Below, one piece after another: positions 1 to 6,415 of a stretch of 6,929 nucleotides of DNA. Source of the stretch: Desulfuromonadales bacterium (GTDB lineage: Bacteria > Desulfobacterota > Desulfuromonadia > Desulfuromonadales > JACZKF01); contig JACZKF010000561.1 in NCBI GenBank assembly GCA_014860175.1, positions 1 to 6,929 on the forward strand, written 5' to 3'. A program made the translations under genes and the position numbers. Every line of letters begins with the position of its first letter. Position 1 is the first letter of the stretch. The notes under the pieces are model-generated. The model was not told the DNA's origin, searched no databases, and saw only the letters and a program-made list of their open reading frames with translations.

Positions 1-156
1 GTTGTCGATCGCGTCGAAGGCCTTGAATTCGGCCAGCCCCTTGGAGGCCATGACCTTGGTGATGGCAGCCGTCAGCGTCGTCTTCCCATGGTCAACGTGA
101 CCGATCGTCCCGATGTTGACATGGGGCTTGGTTCTTTCAAATTTGGCTTTGGACAT
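1..156 (-). CDS. tuf: Elongation factor Tu, N-terminal part (partial)
   Basis: EF-Tu is the cytoplasmic GTPase that delivers aminoacyl-tRNA to the ribosomal A site. The 52 codons present begin MSKAKFERTKPHVNIGTIGH and contain the complete G1/P-loop GHVDHGKT at residues 19-26, the phosphate-binding signature of translational GTPases; the family is about 395 residues long, so most of the gene lies beyond the left edge. The ATG start at 156-154 is supported by a GGGAGG Shine-Dalgarno (complement of 165-170) 8 nt upstream. It is the last visible member of a minus-strand tRNA-tuf transcription unit, 114 nt after tRNA-Thr(GGT), in the manner of tufB in E. coli. Whether a second tuf copy exists elsewhere in the genome cannot be seen here. 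Confidence 0.98.
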   Translation of the reverse strand, partial: MSKAKFERTKPHVNIGTIGHVDHGKTTLTAAITKVMASKGLAEFKAFDAIDN

Positions 157-164
157 AGCGTCAA

Positions 165-170
165 CCTCCC
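165..170 (-). promoter_or_regulatory. Shine-Dalgarno of tuf
   Basis: GGGAGG on the minus strand, 8 nt before the tuf ATG. It fixes the tuf start. The rest of the 114-nt leader (157-270) is AT-richer than its surroundings and shows a T-run just after the tRNA, but no hairpin that would make it a terminator. Confidence 0.8.
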
Positions 171-270
171 TTATGGTCTGAGGATATTTTTTTCGCCCAG
201 ATACGGCCGCCGTGGCACCGGCTGCGAGCCAGAGAAAATCTTAAACAAAAAAATCTCCCCACGCAATGAA

Positions 271-346
<76 letters not shown>

Positions 347-387
347 TTATCTCACTGACAGCCTGCGGAGAACCGACCCGAGGATTT

Positions 388-464
388 TGGAGCGGGAAAC
401 GGGATTCGAACCCGCGACCCTCAGCTTGGAAGGCTGATGCTCTAGCCAACTGAGCTACTCCCGC
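388..464 (-). tRNA. glyT: tRNA-Gly (anticodon TCC)
   Basis: A 77-nt cloverleaf beginning GCGGGAGTAGCTCAG and ending TTCCCGCTCCA with encoded CCA. The anticodon stem TCAGC/GCTGA encloses CTTCCAA, giving anticodon TCC for GGA/GGG glycine codons. The acceptor stem pairs GCGGGAG with TTCCCGC (one G-T wobble at its base). It lies 41 nt before tRNA-Thr(GGT) in the same transcription unit. Confidence 0.98.
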
Positions 465-552
465 CAAAACCCTTGAACCTATCTGCAGCATCGTGGACTC
501 ACTGCCGGCGCCGTCCCAGTACTGTCGGCAATTGCCTCCTGGAAGTGGCTGA

Positions 553-567
553 CCGGATCTTGTCCGG
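553..567 (-). other. Small hairpin in the Tyr-Gly tRNA spacer
   Basis: On the minus strand CCGGA-CAAGA-TCCGG forms a perfect 5-bp stem with a 5-nt loop, extendable by a G-T pair, starting 12 nt after the CCA end of tRNA-Tyr. There is no T-run after it, so it is not an intrinsic terminator. It could influence nuclease processing of the long (115-nt) spacer 465-579, but a stem this short could also be chance in GC-rich DNA. I see no gene in the rest of the spacer. Confidence 0.3.
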
Positions 568-579
568 CAAGATGACGAT

Positions 580-665
<86 letters not shown>

Positions 666-686
666 GGGGAAGCGTCTACTTGTCAT

Positions 687-700
687 GGTGCGCCCGCACC
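687..700 (-). other. Small hairpin in the Thr-Tyr tRNA spacer
   Basis: Minus-strand GGTGC-GGGC-GCACC is a perfect 5-bp stem with a 4-nt loop in the 46-nt spacer between tRNA-Thr(TGT) and tRNA-Tyr. No T-run follows. It may be a processing structure between tRNAs; function is inference only. Confidence 0.3.
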
Positions 701-710
701 TGCAGCTCAA

Positions 711-786
711 TGGAGCTGGCGACAGGAATTGAACCCGCAACCTGCTGATTACAAGTCAGCTGCTCTACCTATTGAGCTACGCCAGC
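711..786 (-). tRNA. thrU: tRNA-Thr (anticodon TGT)
   Basis: A 76-nt cloverleaf beginning GCTGGCGTAGCTCAA and ending GTCGCCAGCTCCA with encoded CCA. The anticodon stem GCTGA/TCAGC encloses CTTGTAA, giving anticodon TGT for ACA/ACG threonine codons. The T loop is TTCAATT, where the other three tRNAs here have TTCGAAT; both are acceptable. It is the first RNA of the tRNA-tuf unit; its 5' end lies only 11 nt after a predicted -10 element. Confidence 0.98.
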
Positions 787-797
787 ACAGGGGGCGA

Positions 798-826
798 TTT
801 ATACACTACGAAAAGGCAAATTGCAA
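798..826 (-). promoter_or_regulatory. Predicted promoter P2 of the tRNA-tuf unit
   Basis: On the minus strand a -35 TTGCAA (complement of 821-826) is separated by exactly 17 bp from a -10 TATAAA (complement of 798-803). The bases after the -10 read TCGCCCCC, a GC-rich discriminator of the kind linked to stringent control of stable-RNA promoters. The expected start near 790-791 would leave a leader of only about 4-5 nt before tRNA-Thr(TGT). Confidence 0.75.
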
Positions 827-879
827 GGGGAAATTTTCACCTGTGCAGCTTGCCACCGCCTCAGACCGACAAAGAGGTC

Positions 880-908
880 TTTATACGTCATTCAGTACCG
901 TCTGTCAA
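880..908 (-). promoter_or_regulatory. Predicted promoter P1 of the tRNA-tuf unit, near consensus
   Basis: On the minus strand a perfect -35 TTGACA (complement of 903-908), a 17-bp spacer and a -10 TATAAA (complement of 880-885) match the sigma-70 consensus at 11 of 12 positions. The start is expected near 873, giving a leader of roughly 87 nt to the first tRNA. It lies 20 nt beyond the end of rlmB. Tandem strong promoters are typical of stable-RNA operons. No clear intrinsic terminator separates rlmB from this promoter, so some readthrough from the upstream operon is possible. Confidence 0.85.
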
Positions 909-928
909 CAACTTCCCTGTCCGCCCCC

Positions 929-1678
929 TCACGGCGGCGCGACATTTCTTTGCCTGGCGACCTCGAAGAGGGCGAGGGCAGCGGCCACTGACGCGTTGAG
1001 GGAGGCCACCCCCCCCAGCATCGGAATCGCCAGCAGGTGGTCGCAGTGGCGGCGGACGCCAGGGCGCAGGCCACCCCCTTCGCTGCCGACCACCAGCGCC
1101 AGATCGCCGGCCAGGCTGGTGGCATAAAGCGGCTCGGCAGCGGCTTCGCCCGCCAGGCCGTAGATCCACAGGCCGGCGCTCTTGAGTTCTTCCAGGGTCC
1201 GGGAAAGATTGGTGACCTGGCAGATCGGCAGATAAGCCAACGCCCCGGCCGCTGCCTTCTCCACCACGGCGGTCACCGGGCAGGAGCGATCCCGGGGGAC
1301 GATCACCCCCTGGCAGCCGGCGGCATCGGCGCTGCGCAAAATGGCCCCGAAATTGTGCGGGTCGGTAATCCCATCGAGGAGCAGCAACAAGGCGGGCCGA
1401 CCACTGCTGCGCCAGCGGGCGAGAATTTCATCCAGGGGGGCATAGGGAAAAGGCTCTACCCGCAGCACCACCCCCTGATGGTGGGGAAGCCCGGCCAGAT
1501 GGTCCAAGTCGCGCTTGTCCCGCAGCCGCACCGGCACGCCGGCCTGCTCGGCCGCCAGGCGCACCTCTTCCAGCCGGGGGGAGCGGGCGTCGCGCAGCAG
1601 AAACAGCTCCAGGGGGCGGCGGCGCCCGCCGCCGAGCGCCTCTCTTACCGGATGGATGCCGAAGAGAAAATCGCTCAC
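929..1678 (-). CDS. rlmB: 23S rRNA (guanosine-2'-O-)-methyltransferase RlmB (SpoU/TrmH family)
   Basis: This is a 249-residue SPOUT methyltransferase. In E. coli RlmB uses S-adenosylmethionine to methylate the 2'-OH of G2251 in the peptidyl-transferase region of 23S rRNA. Seen in the sequence: an N-terminal substrate-binding region opening with FLFGIHPVREAL (residues 4-15) and containing HHQGVVLR (66-73); motif 1 LDGITDPHNFGAILRSADAA (101-120) with N109 and R115; motif 2 VVGSEGGGL (196-204) with E200; and motif 3 IPMLGGVASLNASVA (218-232), which forms the knotted cofactor site. Length fits the family (243 in E. coli). The start is GTG, overlapping the pyrF stop as GTGA; no Shine-Dalgarno precedes it, so translational coupling to pyrF is likely. 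A related family member with another RNA target (TrmH-like) is the alternative, but the N-terminal domain favours RlmB. Confidence 0.93.
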   Translation of the reverse strand: MSDFLFGIHPVREALGGGRRRPLELFLLRDARSPRLEEVRLAAEQAGVPVRLRDKRDLDHLAGLPHHQGVVLRVEPFPYAPLDEILARWRSSGRPALLLLLDGITDPHNFGAILRSADAAGCQGVIVPRDRSCPVTAVVEKAAAGALAYLPICQVTNLSRTLEELKSAGLWIYGLAGEAAAEPLYATSLAGDLALVVGSEGGGLRPGVRRHCDHLLAIPMLGGVASLNASVAAALALFEVARQRNVAPP

Positions 1679-2412
1679 CGGCGGCCGGCCAGGGCGCTGG
1701 CCATTTCCTGCAGAATGCGGTCGGCAGCCGCCGCCGGGTCGGCGGCGGCCGATATCGGCCGGCCAATCACCAGATAGTCGGCACCGGCGGTGATCGCCTC
1801 ACCGGGGGTCATGACCCGTTTCTGATCGTCCAACGAAGCGTCGGCCGGCCTTACCCCCGGAGTCACGATCTGGAACGCCTCGCCGCAGACCCGACGGATC
1901 AGGTCGACCTCTCGCGGCGAGGCGACCACCCCATCGATCCCCGCCTGCTGCGCCAAGCGGGCCAGTCGCGGCACCATCTCCTCCACCGGCCGGTCGATGC
2001 CGACCGCCCGCAGCGTCTCGGCGGTCGAGGAGGTGAGAACCGTCACCGCCAGCAGCACCGGCCGGCCGGCGCTGCCGCGGGGGAAGAGCCGATCGACGGC
2101 GGCGACCGCCGCCTGCATCATCTCGAGGCCGCCCAAGGCGTGGACATTCACCATCTTCACCCCGAGCCGGGCCGCCTCCACCACCGCCATGGCGACGGTG
2201 TTCGGAATATCGTGGTACTTGAGGTCGAGGAACACCTCCCCCCCCTGGCGGCGGATATTCTCCACCACCTGCGGCCCGCAGCGGGTGAAAAGCTGCTTGC
2301 CGACCTTGTAAATTCCGACTTTCCCCTGTAGCCGCTGCACCCACCCCTCGGCTTCCGCCAGAGAGTCGACATCGAGGGCAAAAATAAGGCGTTCTCTGGC
2401 TTCCATGGTCAT
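1675..2412 (-). CDS. pyrF: Orotidine-5'-phosphate decarboxylase
   Basis: PyrF catalyses the last step of de novo UMP synthesis, OMP to UMP plus CO2, as a cytoplasmic TIM-barrel dimer. The 245-residue product shows the family signatures: ALDVD with D14, KVGK with K36, the catalytic segment FLDLKYHDIPNT (61-72) supplying D63, K65 and D68, the phosphate-binding TPGVRP (184-189), and GRPI (217-220) near the C-terminus. With the ATG at 2412-2410 the length equals that of E. coli PyrF. This start overlaps the stop of the upstream PATAN gene as ATGA and has GGGAGA 5 nt upstream (complement of 2418-2423). A second ATG two codons later is possible but less well placed. The reading frame stays open further upstream, but that stretch is antisense-frame sequence within the PATAN gene. 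Confidence 0.97.
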   Translation of the reverse strand: MTMEARERLIFALDVDSLAEAEGWVQRLQGKVGIYKVGKQLFTRCGPQVVENIRRQGGEVFLDLKYHDIPNTVAMAVVEAARLGVKMVNVHALGGLEMMQAAVAAVDRLFPRGSAGRPVLLAVTVLTSSTAETLRAVGIDRPVEEMVPRLARLAQQAGIDGVVASPREVDLIRRVCGEAFQIVTPGVRPADASLDDQKRVMTPGEAITAGADYLVIGRPISAAADPAAAADRILQEMASALAGRR

Positions 2413-3647
2413 GGTTGTCTCCCGATCAGCGCCTTGACCCGCCGGGAGACTTCCTGAACGCGCTGAATCAACTGGGCCGATTCGGCAGCGCCCAGCTCCT
2501 GGCGGGCGACATGGCACTCCATATAGACGAGTTCGCTCAACCCTTCGGCGAGCAGCTTCTTTTGCTCCTCTTCGGCCAGCCCGGCCAGATTGGCCAGAAT
2601 GCGGCCGCCGTTCACGGTCCCATCCTCCTTCAGCTCGACTTCGCGAAAAAGGTAGGAATACGGCGCTGGCAGATCGCGTAAAAAAATCTGGATCTCCTGA
2701 CGAAAGCGCCTGTGCCGGGGAGCGATGCGGCGAAACAGGCTCCCTAGGAGGCCATTGTAGATGTCCATGATTTCGCCGAAATCCCCTTCCACCGCGACGG
2801 TCGGCGTCTCCTCCAGGGCAATCACCCCTTTTTCCACCAGTTGATGCAGGATGCGCAGACCGTCGAATTCCCCCAGGCCGCTGCACCGCACCAGCTCCCG
2901 CACCGTCATCTTTTCGCCATCGATCAGCGCCAAAATCTTCTGCGAGGCCCCCCCGGCCCCTTCCGCCGGCTTCCCGGTGACCACCGGTACCGCATCCAAG
3001 GAACCGATCCGACGCATGAATACGGCGCGCTCATCGACTCGGCGCAGCCCTTCCATGATCAGATTCTGGGTCCCCATCGACAGCCGCAGGATCTCCTCCG
3101 GCGCCAGCTTCCGCTGGCAAAAGGAGAAACTCCCCTGCTGATAATCAAACAGATGGTAAACGATCAGTTCGGCTTGTTGCCGAATCGCCACCCAGAGATC
3201 CTGGGGGGTGATCATCCCCCTTTCGACGACGAGGGTCCCGAGGTCGGTGCGACTGGAGAGAAAGGGGCGAGTCTTCTGCAGCAACTCCCGGCTGATCCGC
3301 CCCAGATGGAAAAGCACCTCGCCCAGATCCTCTTCGGGAAAGGTGCTGACAGCGTTGACGATCTCTCCTTGATGGAAGTAGAGGTCCTTGCAGCCGCCGG
3401 TCAACTCGAAATGCAAGACGCCGGTTTTGCGGAACATGTTGAAAAAAGAGAGCAGATCGGGGATCCCCAGCTCACCGATGATACCGGCCAGCACCACCGG
3501 ACTTCCGGCCTCCGGAGCCGTAAACAGCAGGTGGCCCCCCGAACTGGAGGTCAGCTCAAGGGGACGGTTGCCGATCATCCGTACCACCGGTTGCGGCAGG
3601 TGCAGCCGCCCCTGGCTGTCGAGAGTCAGAATCATTCGGTTGTCCAT
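2409..3647 (-). CDS. PATAN/DUF4388 domain protein with AbrB/SpoVT-like N-terminus, function unknown
   Basis: A 412-residue soluble protein with no signal peptide or membrane segment. Residues 5-43 follow the swapped-hairpin AbrB/SpoVT pattern: LDSQGRLHLP (D10, G13, R14, P18), then VVRMIG and LELTSS. Residues 53-205 look like a PATAN/DUF4388 domain: GELGIPDLLSFFNMFRKTGV (58-77), YFHQGEIVNAV (90-100), DLGTLVVERGMIT (135-147) and a helix-rich end. Residues 236-281 resemble a winged helix (ILALIDGEKMTVRELV, then LHQLVEKGVIAL). The remaining 130 residues are mainly charged helix. PATAN is known from the regulator PatA and many delta-proteobacterial response regulators; no receiver domain is present here. 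It lies 28 nt after proS and overlaps pyrF by 4 nt, so it is co-transcribed with both. The ATG at 3647 lacks a clear Shine-Dalgarno; an in-frame ATG at 3635 is an alternative. Domain calls are by eye; the function is not known. Confidence 0.85.
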   Translation of the reverse strand: MDNRMILTLDSQGRLHLPQPVVRMIGNRPLELTSSSGGHLLFTAPEAGSPVVLAGIIGELGIPDLLSFFNMFRKTGVLHFELTGGCKDLYFHQGEIVNAVSTFPEEDLGEVLFHLGRISRELLQKTRPFLSSRTDLGTLVVERGMITPQDLWVAIRQQAELIVYHLFDYQQGSFSFCQRKLAPEEILRLSMGTQNLIMEGLRRVDERAVFMRRIGSLDAVPVVTGKPAEGAGGASQKILALIDGEKMTVRELVRCSGLGEFDGLRILHQLVEKGVIALEETPTVAVEGDFGEIMDIYNGLLGSLFRRIAPRHRRFRQEIQIFLRDLPAPYSYLFREVELKEDGTVNGGRILANLAGLAEEEQKKLLAEGLSELVYMECHVARQELGAAESAQLIQRVQEVSRRVKALIGRQP

Positions 3648-3675
3648 CCCAGCCGCGGGGGGAGAAACGTTGCTT

Positions 3676-5388
3676 TCAGGAGAGGGCCGCGCGCACCCGG
3701 GTGGCCACGGTCGTCGCCGCCTCGGTGATCGGCAGCAGGCTGCGCTCGCCGCTGCGCCGCTCCTGCAGCTCCAGATTCCCCTCGGCGACGGTGCGGGATC
3801 CGACGGTGACCCGCAAGGGGATGCCGAGCAGATCGGCATCTTTGAACTTGCTGCCGGGGCGCTCGTCGCGGTCGTCGAGCAGAACCTCCACCCCGAGGGC
3901 GAGCAGCTCGTCGTAGAGGCGCTCGGCGGCCTGGCGTACCAGGTCGTCATTGGGGTTGACCATGGTGACGATCACCTGAAAGGGGGCGATCGGCATCGGC
4001 CAGACAATGCCGTTGGCATCATAGTTCTGCTCGATGGCAGCCGCCACCGTGCGACCGACGCCGATTCCGTAGCACCCCATGAAGAGGATGCGCTCCTGCC
4101 CCTGATCGTCGAGCACGGTGGCCTTGAGGGCGGCGGAATATTTGGTGCCGAGTTTGAACACGTGACCGACCTCGATCCCGCGCCACGACTCCAGCTTCCC
4201 CTCACAGCGCGGGCACGGGTCGCCGGCGACGGCCTGACGCAGATCGGCAAAGAGCTCGACGTCAAAATCGCGCCCGAGATTGGCGCCGGTGTAGTGGAGG
4301 TCCTTCTCGTTGGCGCCGACGATGAAATCGGCCATCTCCCGCACCTCCAGATCGGCCAGCAGGCGCAGCGGCAACCCGACCGGGCCGGCGAAGCCGCTCG
4401 GCGCACCGGTCAGCTTCAGGATGACTTCCTCCGGGACCAGCTCTACCCCGTTGGCCGACAGCAGGCGGCACAGTTTGACCGTGTTGAGCTCACGGTCGCC
4501 GCGCAGCAGCACGGCCACCGTCTCCCCGGCATCGGTCTGCACGATCAGCGTCTTGACCAGCCGCTCGGGGGTCGTCTCGAGAAACAGCGCCACATCCTCG
4601 ATGCTCTTGCGGGCCGGGGTGACGACTTTTTGCAGGGGGTCCTGCGGATCCGGGGTCGACCGCCCGCTGCTGCGGATCTCAGCTTTTTCCACGTTGGCGG
4701 CATAGGCGCAGCTGTCGCAGGAGACGATGGCATCTTCGCCGGAGCCGGCAAGGACCATGAATTCATGGGAGGACGTGCCGCCGATCGACCCGGTATCGGC
4801 TTCCACCGCCCGAAACTTCAGGCCGCAGCGCTCGAAGATGCGCCGGTAGGCCTGGTACATCTTCTCGTAGGCGACGTCGGCGCCGGCCTCTTCCAGGTCG
4901 AAACTGTAAGCATCTTTCATGATGAATTCCCGGCCGCGCATCAGACCGAAGCGAGGGCGGATTTCATCCCGGAATTTACCCTGAATCTGGTAGAGGTTGA
5001 GGGGGAGTTGCCGATAGGAGCGAACCTCCCGGCGGACGATATCGGTCACCACCTCCTCATGGGTCGGTCCGAGACAGAAGTCGGTCTCCTTGCGGTCTTT
5101 GAAACGCAGCAACTCTTTACCGTACTGCTCCCAGCGACCCGATTCCTGCCACAGCTCGGCCGGGATGACCATCGGCATCAGCAGTTCGATCGCCCCGGCC
5201 CGGTTCATCTCCTCACGCACGATGTTTTCCACCTTGCGCACGGCCCGCAGCCCGAAAGGGAGATAGCTGTAGATGCCGGCGGCGATTTTGCGGATCATGC
5301 CGGCCCGCAGCATCAACTGGTGGCTGATCACTTCCGCATCGGCAGGAGTTTCCTTCAAGGTCGATAGCAGATATTGAGAATAACGCAT
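3676..5388 (-). CDS. proS: Prolyl-tRNA synthetase, bacterial type with editing insertion
   Basis: ProRS charges tRNA-Pro with proline in the cytoplasm. The 570-residue product is complete (572 in E. coli). Class II core: motif 1 around IELLMPMVIPAELW (67-80), the GPTHEE loop (108-112 region, binding ATP/proline), and motif 2 FRDEIRPRFGLMRGREFIMK (139-158). The insertion domain, about residues 225-405, is the YbaK-like editing module that hydrolyses Ala-tRNA-Pro; LVKTLIV (277-283) carries K279, the lysine important for editing in the E. coli enzyme. Motif 3 follows in MGCYGIGVGR (437-446), then the HGTP anticodon-binding domain (about 468-570, with RDERPGSKFKDAD). ATG at 5388 has GAGG 6 nt upstream (complement of 5395-5398). 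It is the first gene of the proS-PATAN-pyrF-rlmB run and is divergent from the lipoprotein gene. Confidence 0.98.
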   Translation of the reverse strand: MRYSQYLLSTLKETPADAEVISHQLMLRAGMIRKIAAGIYSYLPFGLRAVRKVENIVREEMNRAGAIELLMPMVIPAELWQESGRWEQYGKELLRFKDRKETDFCLGPTHEEVVTDIVRREVRSYRQLPLNLYQIQGKFRDEIRPRFGLMRGREFIMKDAYSFDLEEAGADVAYEKMYQAYRRIFERCGLKFRAVEADTGSIGGTSSHEFMVLAGSGEDAIVSCDSCAYAANVEKAEIRSSGRSTPDPQDPLQKVVTPARKSIEDVALFLETTPERLVKTLIVQTDAGETVAVLLRGDRELNTVKLCRLLSANGVELVPEEVILKLTGAPSGFAGPVGLPLRLLADLEVREMADFIVGANEKDLHYTGANLGRDFDVELFADLRQAVAGDPCPRCEGKLESWRGIEVGHVFKLGTKYSAALKATVLDDQGQERILFMGCYGIGVGRTVAAAIEQNYDANGIVWPMPIAPFQVIVTMVNPNDDLVRQAAERLYDELLALGVEVLLDDRDERPGSKFKDADLLGIPLRVTVGSRTVAEGNLELQERRSGERSLLPITEAATTVATRVRAALS

Positions 5389-5641
5389 GGGAAACCTCGC
5401 TCGCTGGACTGCGGCGCCGCCCTCCGGACGGCCCGGTAAGTCGACAGGAATAGCCTATTTTCAAGGGAAAAGCAAGCCGGCGCAGGAGACCGCCTCAACC
5501 TTCATGAGCAGCATGGACATTTGCCGTTCTTGGTGGTTAAATAGCAGCCGGTCACCCCCCGCCCGGGCGGCCGCCGAGGTCAACCCGTTTACGGCTGGCC
5601 GAGCCGTCGTCGCCGGGCGCGCACAAAATACAGTTGCCGGC

Positions 5642-5669
5642 TTGATTCTCTCTGATTTTTAATTATCAT
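5642..5669 (+). promoter_or_regulatory. Possible plus-strand promoter in the AT-rich island
   Basis: TTGATT (5642-5647), a 16-bp spacer and TATCAT (5664-5669) match the sigma-70 consensus at 4 and 5 of 6 positions. The alternative pairing TTGCCG (5634-5639) with an 18-bp spacer to TTTAAT is also possible. Either would leave a leader of about 150 nt before the lipoprotein start. Weak evidence. Confidence 0.35.
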
Positions 5670-5701
5670 ACATGAATCTTCCTGGCCCCGTTTCACGACT
5701 G

Positions 5702-5729
5702 TTGACCTGGAGAAAACCGTCTCGAGAAT
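5702..5729 (+). promoter_or_regulatory. Possible plus-strand promoter closer to the lipoprotein gene
   Basis: TTGACC (5702-5707), a 16-bp spacer and GAGAAT (5724-5729) match 5 and 4 of 6 consensus positions. The start would fall near 5736, about 90 nt before the lipoprotein ATG. Weak evidence and in competition with the candidate at 5642-5669. Confidence 0.35.
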
Positions 5730-5811
5730 TAATCTTCACTTGGTACATTGTTCGCACCAGGGTTGCCAAGCTCAGGGGCCAGATCGATGGGCCCACCGGG
5801 GACCCGCATCC

Positions 5812-5816
5812 AGGAG
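5812..5816 (+). promoter_or_regulatory. Shine-Dalgarno of the lipoprotein gene
   Basis: AGGAG 8 nt before ATG 5825. It decides the start: it places the signal peptide directly at the N-terminus, whereas the upstream in-frame ATG at 5672 would put 51 non-signal-like residues ahead of it. Confidence 0.75.
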
Positions 5817-5824
5817 TATTGTGC

Positions 5825-6385
5825 ATGGCCAGATTTTCCCCTGCTATTTTGGCCCTGACCGTCGCCGCAGTGGTGAGTGCCGGCTGTTCTGCCGACTTTC
5901 AACCCCGGGCGCAGCCTGCCGTAGTTGGGCATATGCAGATCGCCAAAAAACAGGAATACATTCAAAACACCAAGGCGACTCTGAAAAACTTCCAGGCTTC
6001 CGCCCGTGATCTGCGCGCCCGCAACAAACCGCTGATCCTGGAGGAGCTCAGTGGGGAGGTCCACCGTTACATCCGGCTGCGCGTGGTGCCGATCGTCAAC
6101 GACTTCGAGGCCGAGAACAATCTGGAAACCCGGCTGGAAATTGCCAAACTGCAGCTGCTCAGCGGCCTGGTCTATTTCGAGCTGGGAGAGGTACGGAAAG
6201 TTCGACAACTGTTGCGGGAGATGGATCGTCGCTACCAAGACCCCTCTTTCCTGTCTTCGGCCATTGACAGCCAGGACATCGGCTTCTCGACCATCGGGGA
6301 AGGGATGCAGGCCCTGCGGGGACGACTCGCCACCGGCCAGACACCGCCACCAGCCGGCAACCCGATGCTGACTCCGCGCGTCTGA
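5825..6385 (+). CDS. Predicted lipoprotein of unknown function upstream of tolQ
   Basis: A 186-residue protein. The N-terminus MARFSPAILALTVAAVVSAG has a short basic start, a hydrophobic core and C21, followed by SADFQPRAQP; this is a type II signal peptide although S at the -3 position is not the preferred lipobox residue. The mature part, about residues 36-170, is charged and apparently almost all helical (for example LEIAKLQLLSGLVYFELGEV, 104-123, reminiscent of a TPR-like helix pair). The tail GQTPPPAGNPMLTPRV is proline-rich and probably flexible. Serine at +2 (S22) would, by the E. coli Lol rule, favour outer-membrane sorting. ATG 5825 is chosen because AGGAG (5812-5816) lies 8 nt upstream; the frame is open back to 5672 but without a Shine-Dalgarno. 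It lies 73 nt before tolQ on the same strand, suggesting a role with the Tol-Pal envelope complex. I do not recognise the family. Confidence 0.85.
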   Translation: MARFSPAILALTVAAVVSAGCSADFQPRAQPAVVGHMQIAKKQEYIQNTKATLKNFQASARDLRARNKPLILEELSGEVHRYIRLRVVPIVNDFEAENNLETRLEIAKLQLLSGLVYFELGEVRKVRQLLREMDRRYQDPSFLSSAIDSQDIGFSTIGEGMQALRGRLATGQTPPPAGNPMLTPRV

Positions 6386-6415
6386 CCGGCTCCGGCCATC
6401 GGCAAAATGCAGCAT

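Larger units (their letters stand above)
5389..5824. other. Divergent intergenic region between proS and the lipoprotein gene
   Basis: This 436-nt gap holds no gene I can support. It contains a 12-bp perfect palindrome CCGCCCGGGCGG (5559-5570), a hairpin ACGGCT-GGCCG-AGCCGT (5591-5607), and an AT-rich island (5641-5680) unlike the surrounding GC-rich DNA, where promoters are most likely. On the minus strand TATGATAAT (within the complement of 5660-5672) could be a -10 for proS, with no convincing -35. There is no T-run after either hairpin, so neither is an intrinsic terminator. The gap is long for a compact bacterial genome; a small RNA or a regulator-binding site would fit but is not shown. 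Confidence 0.5.

Noticed and set aside
240..270. T-run after tRNA-Thr(GGT) as a terminator before tuf
   Set aside because: No independent GC-rich hairpin directly precedes it, and tuf is expected to be co-transcribed with the tRNAs.
498..537. AGGAGG followed by a TTG-started 10-codon minus-strand frame in the Tyr-Gly spacer
   Set aside because: Too short and with a rare start; a chance match in an RNA-processing spacer is more likely than a leader peptide.
907..940. CCGCC/GGCGG stem at the end of rlmB as an intrinsic terminator
   Set aside because: Only 5 bp, it overlaps the stop codon and no T-run follows.
1037..1777. A 246-codon plus-strand frame opposite rlmB
   Set aside because: Antisense shadow of rlmB, low complexity in Gly, Gln and Ala, no domain recognised.
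2841..3728. A 295-codon plus-strand frame opposite the PATAN gene
   Set aside because: Antisense shadow; the minus strand encodes a protein with domain signatures and operon context.
3388..5367. A 659-codon open frame on the plus strand opposite proS and the end of the PATAN gene
   Set aside because: It is antisense to a fully recognisable ProRS; long antisense frames are common in GC-rich coding DNA. The translation shows no recognisable domain.
5387..5662. A 91-codon plus-strand frame in the divergent region
   Set aside because: Its start overlaps the proS start region on the other strand, it lacks a Shine-Dalgarno, and the product has no recognisable feature.
5672..5824. Upstream in-frame start extending the lipoprotein by 51 residues
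   Set aside because: No Shine-Dalgarno before 5672, and the extension would bury the signal peptide; ATG 5825 has AGGAG at 8 nt.
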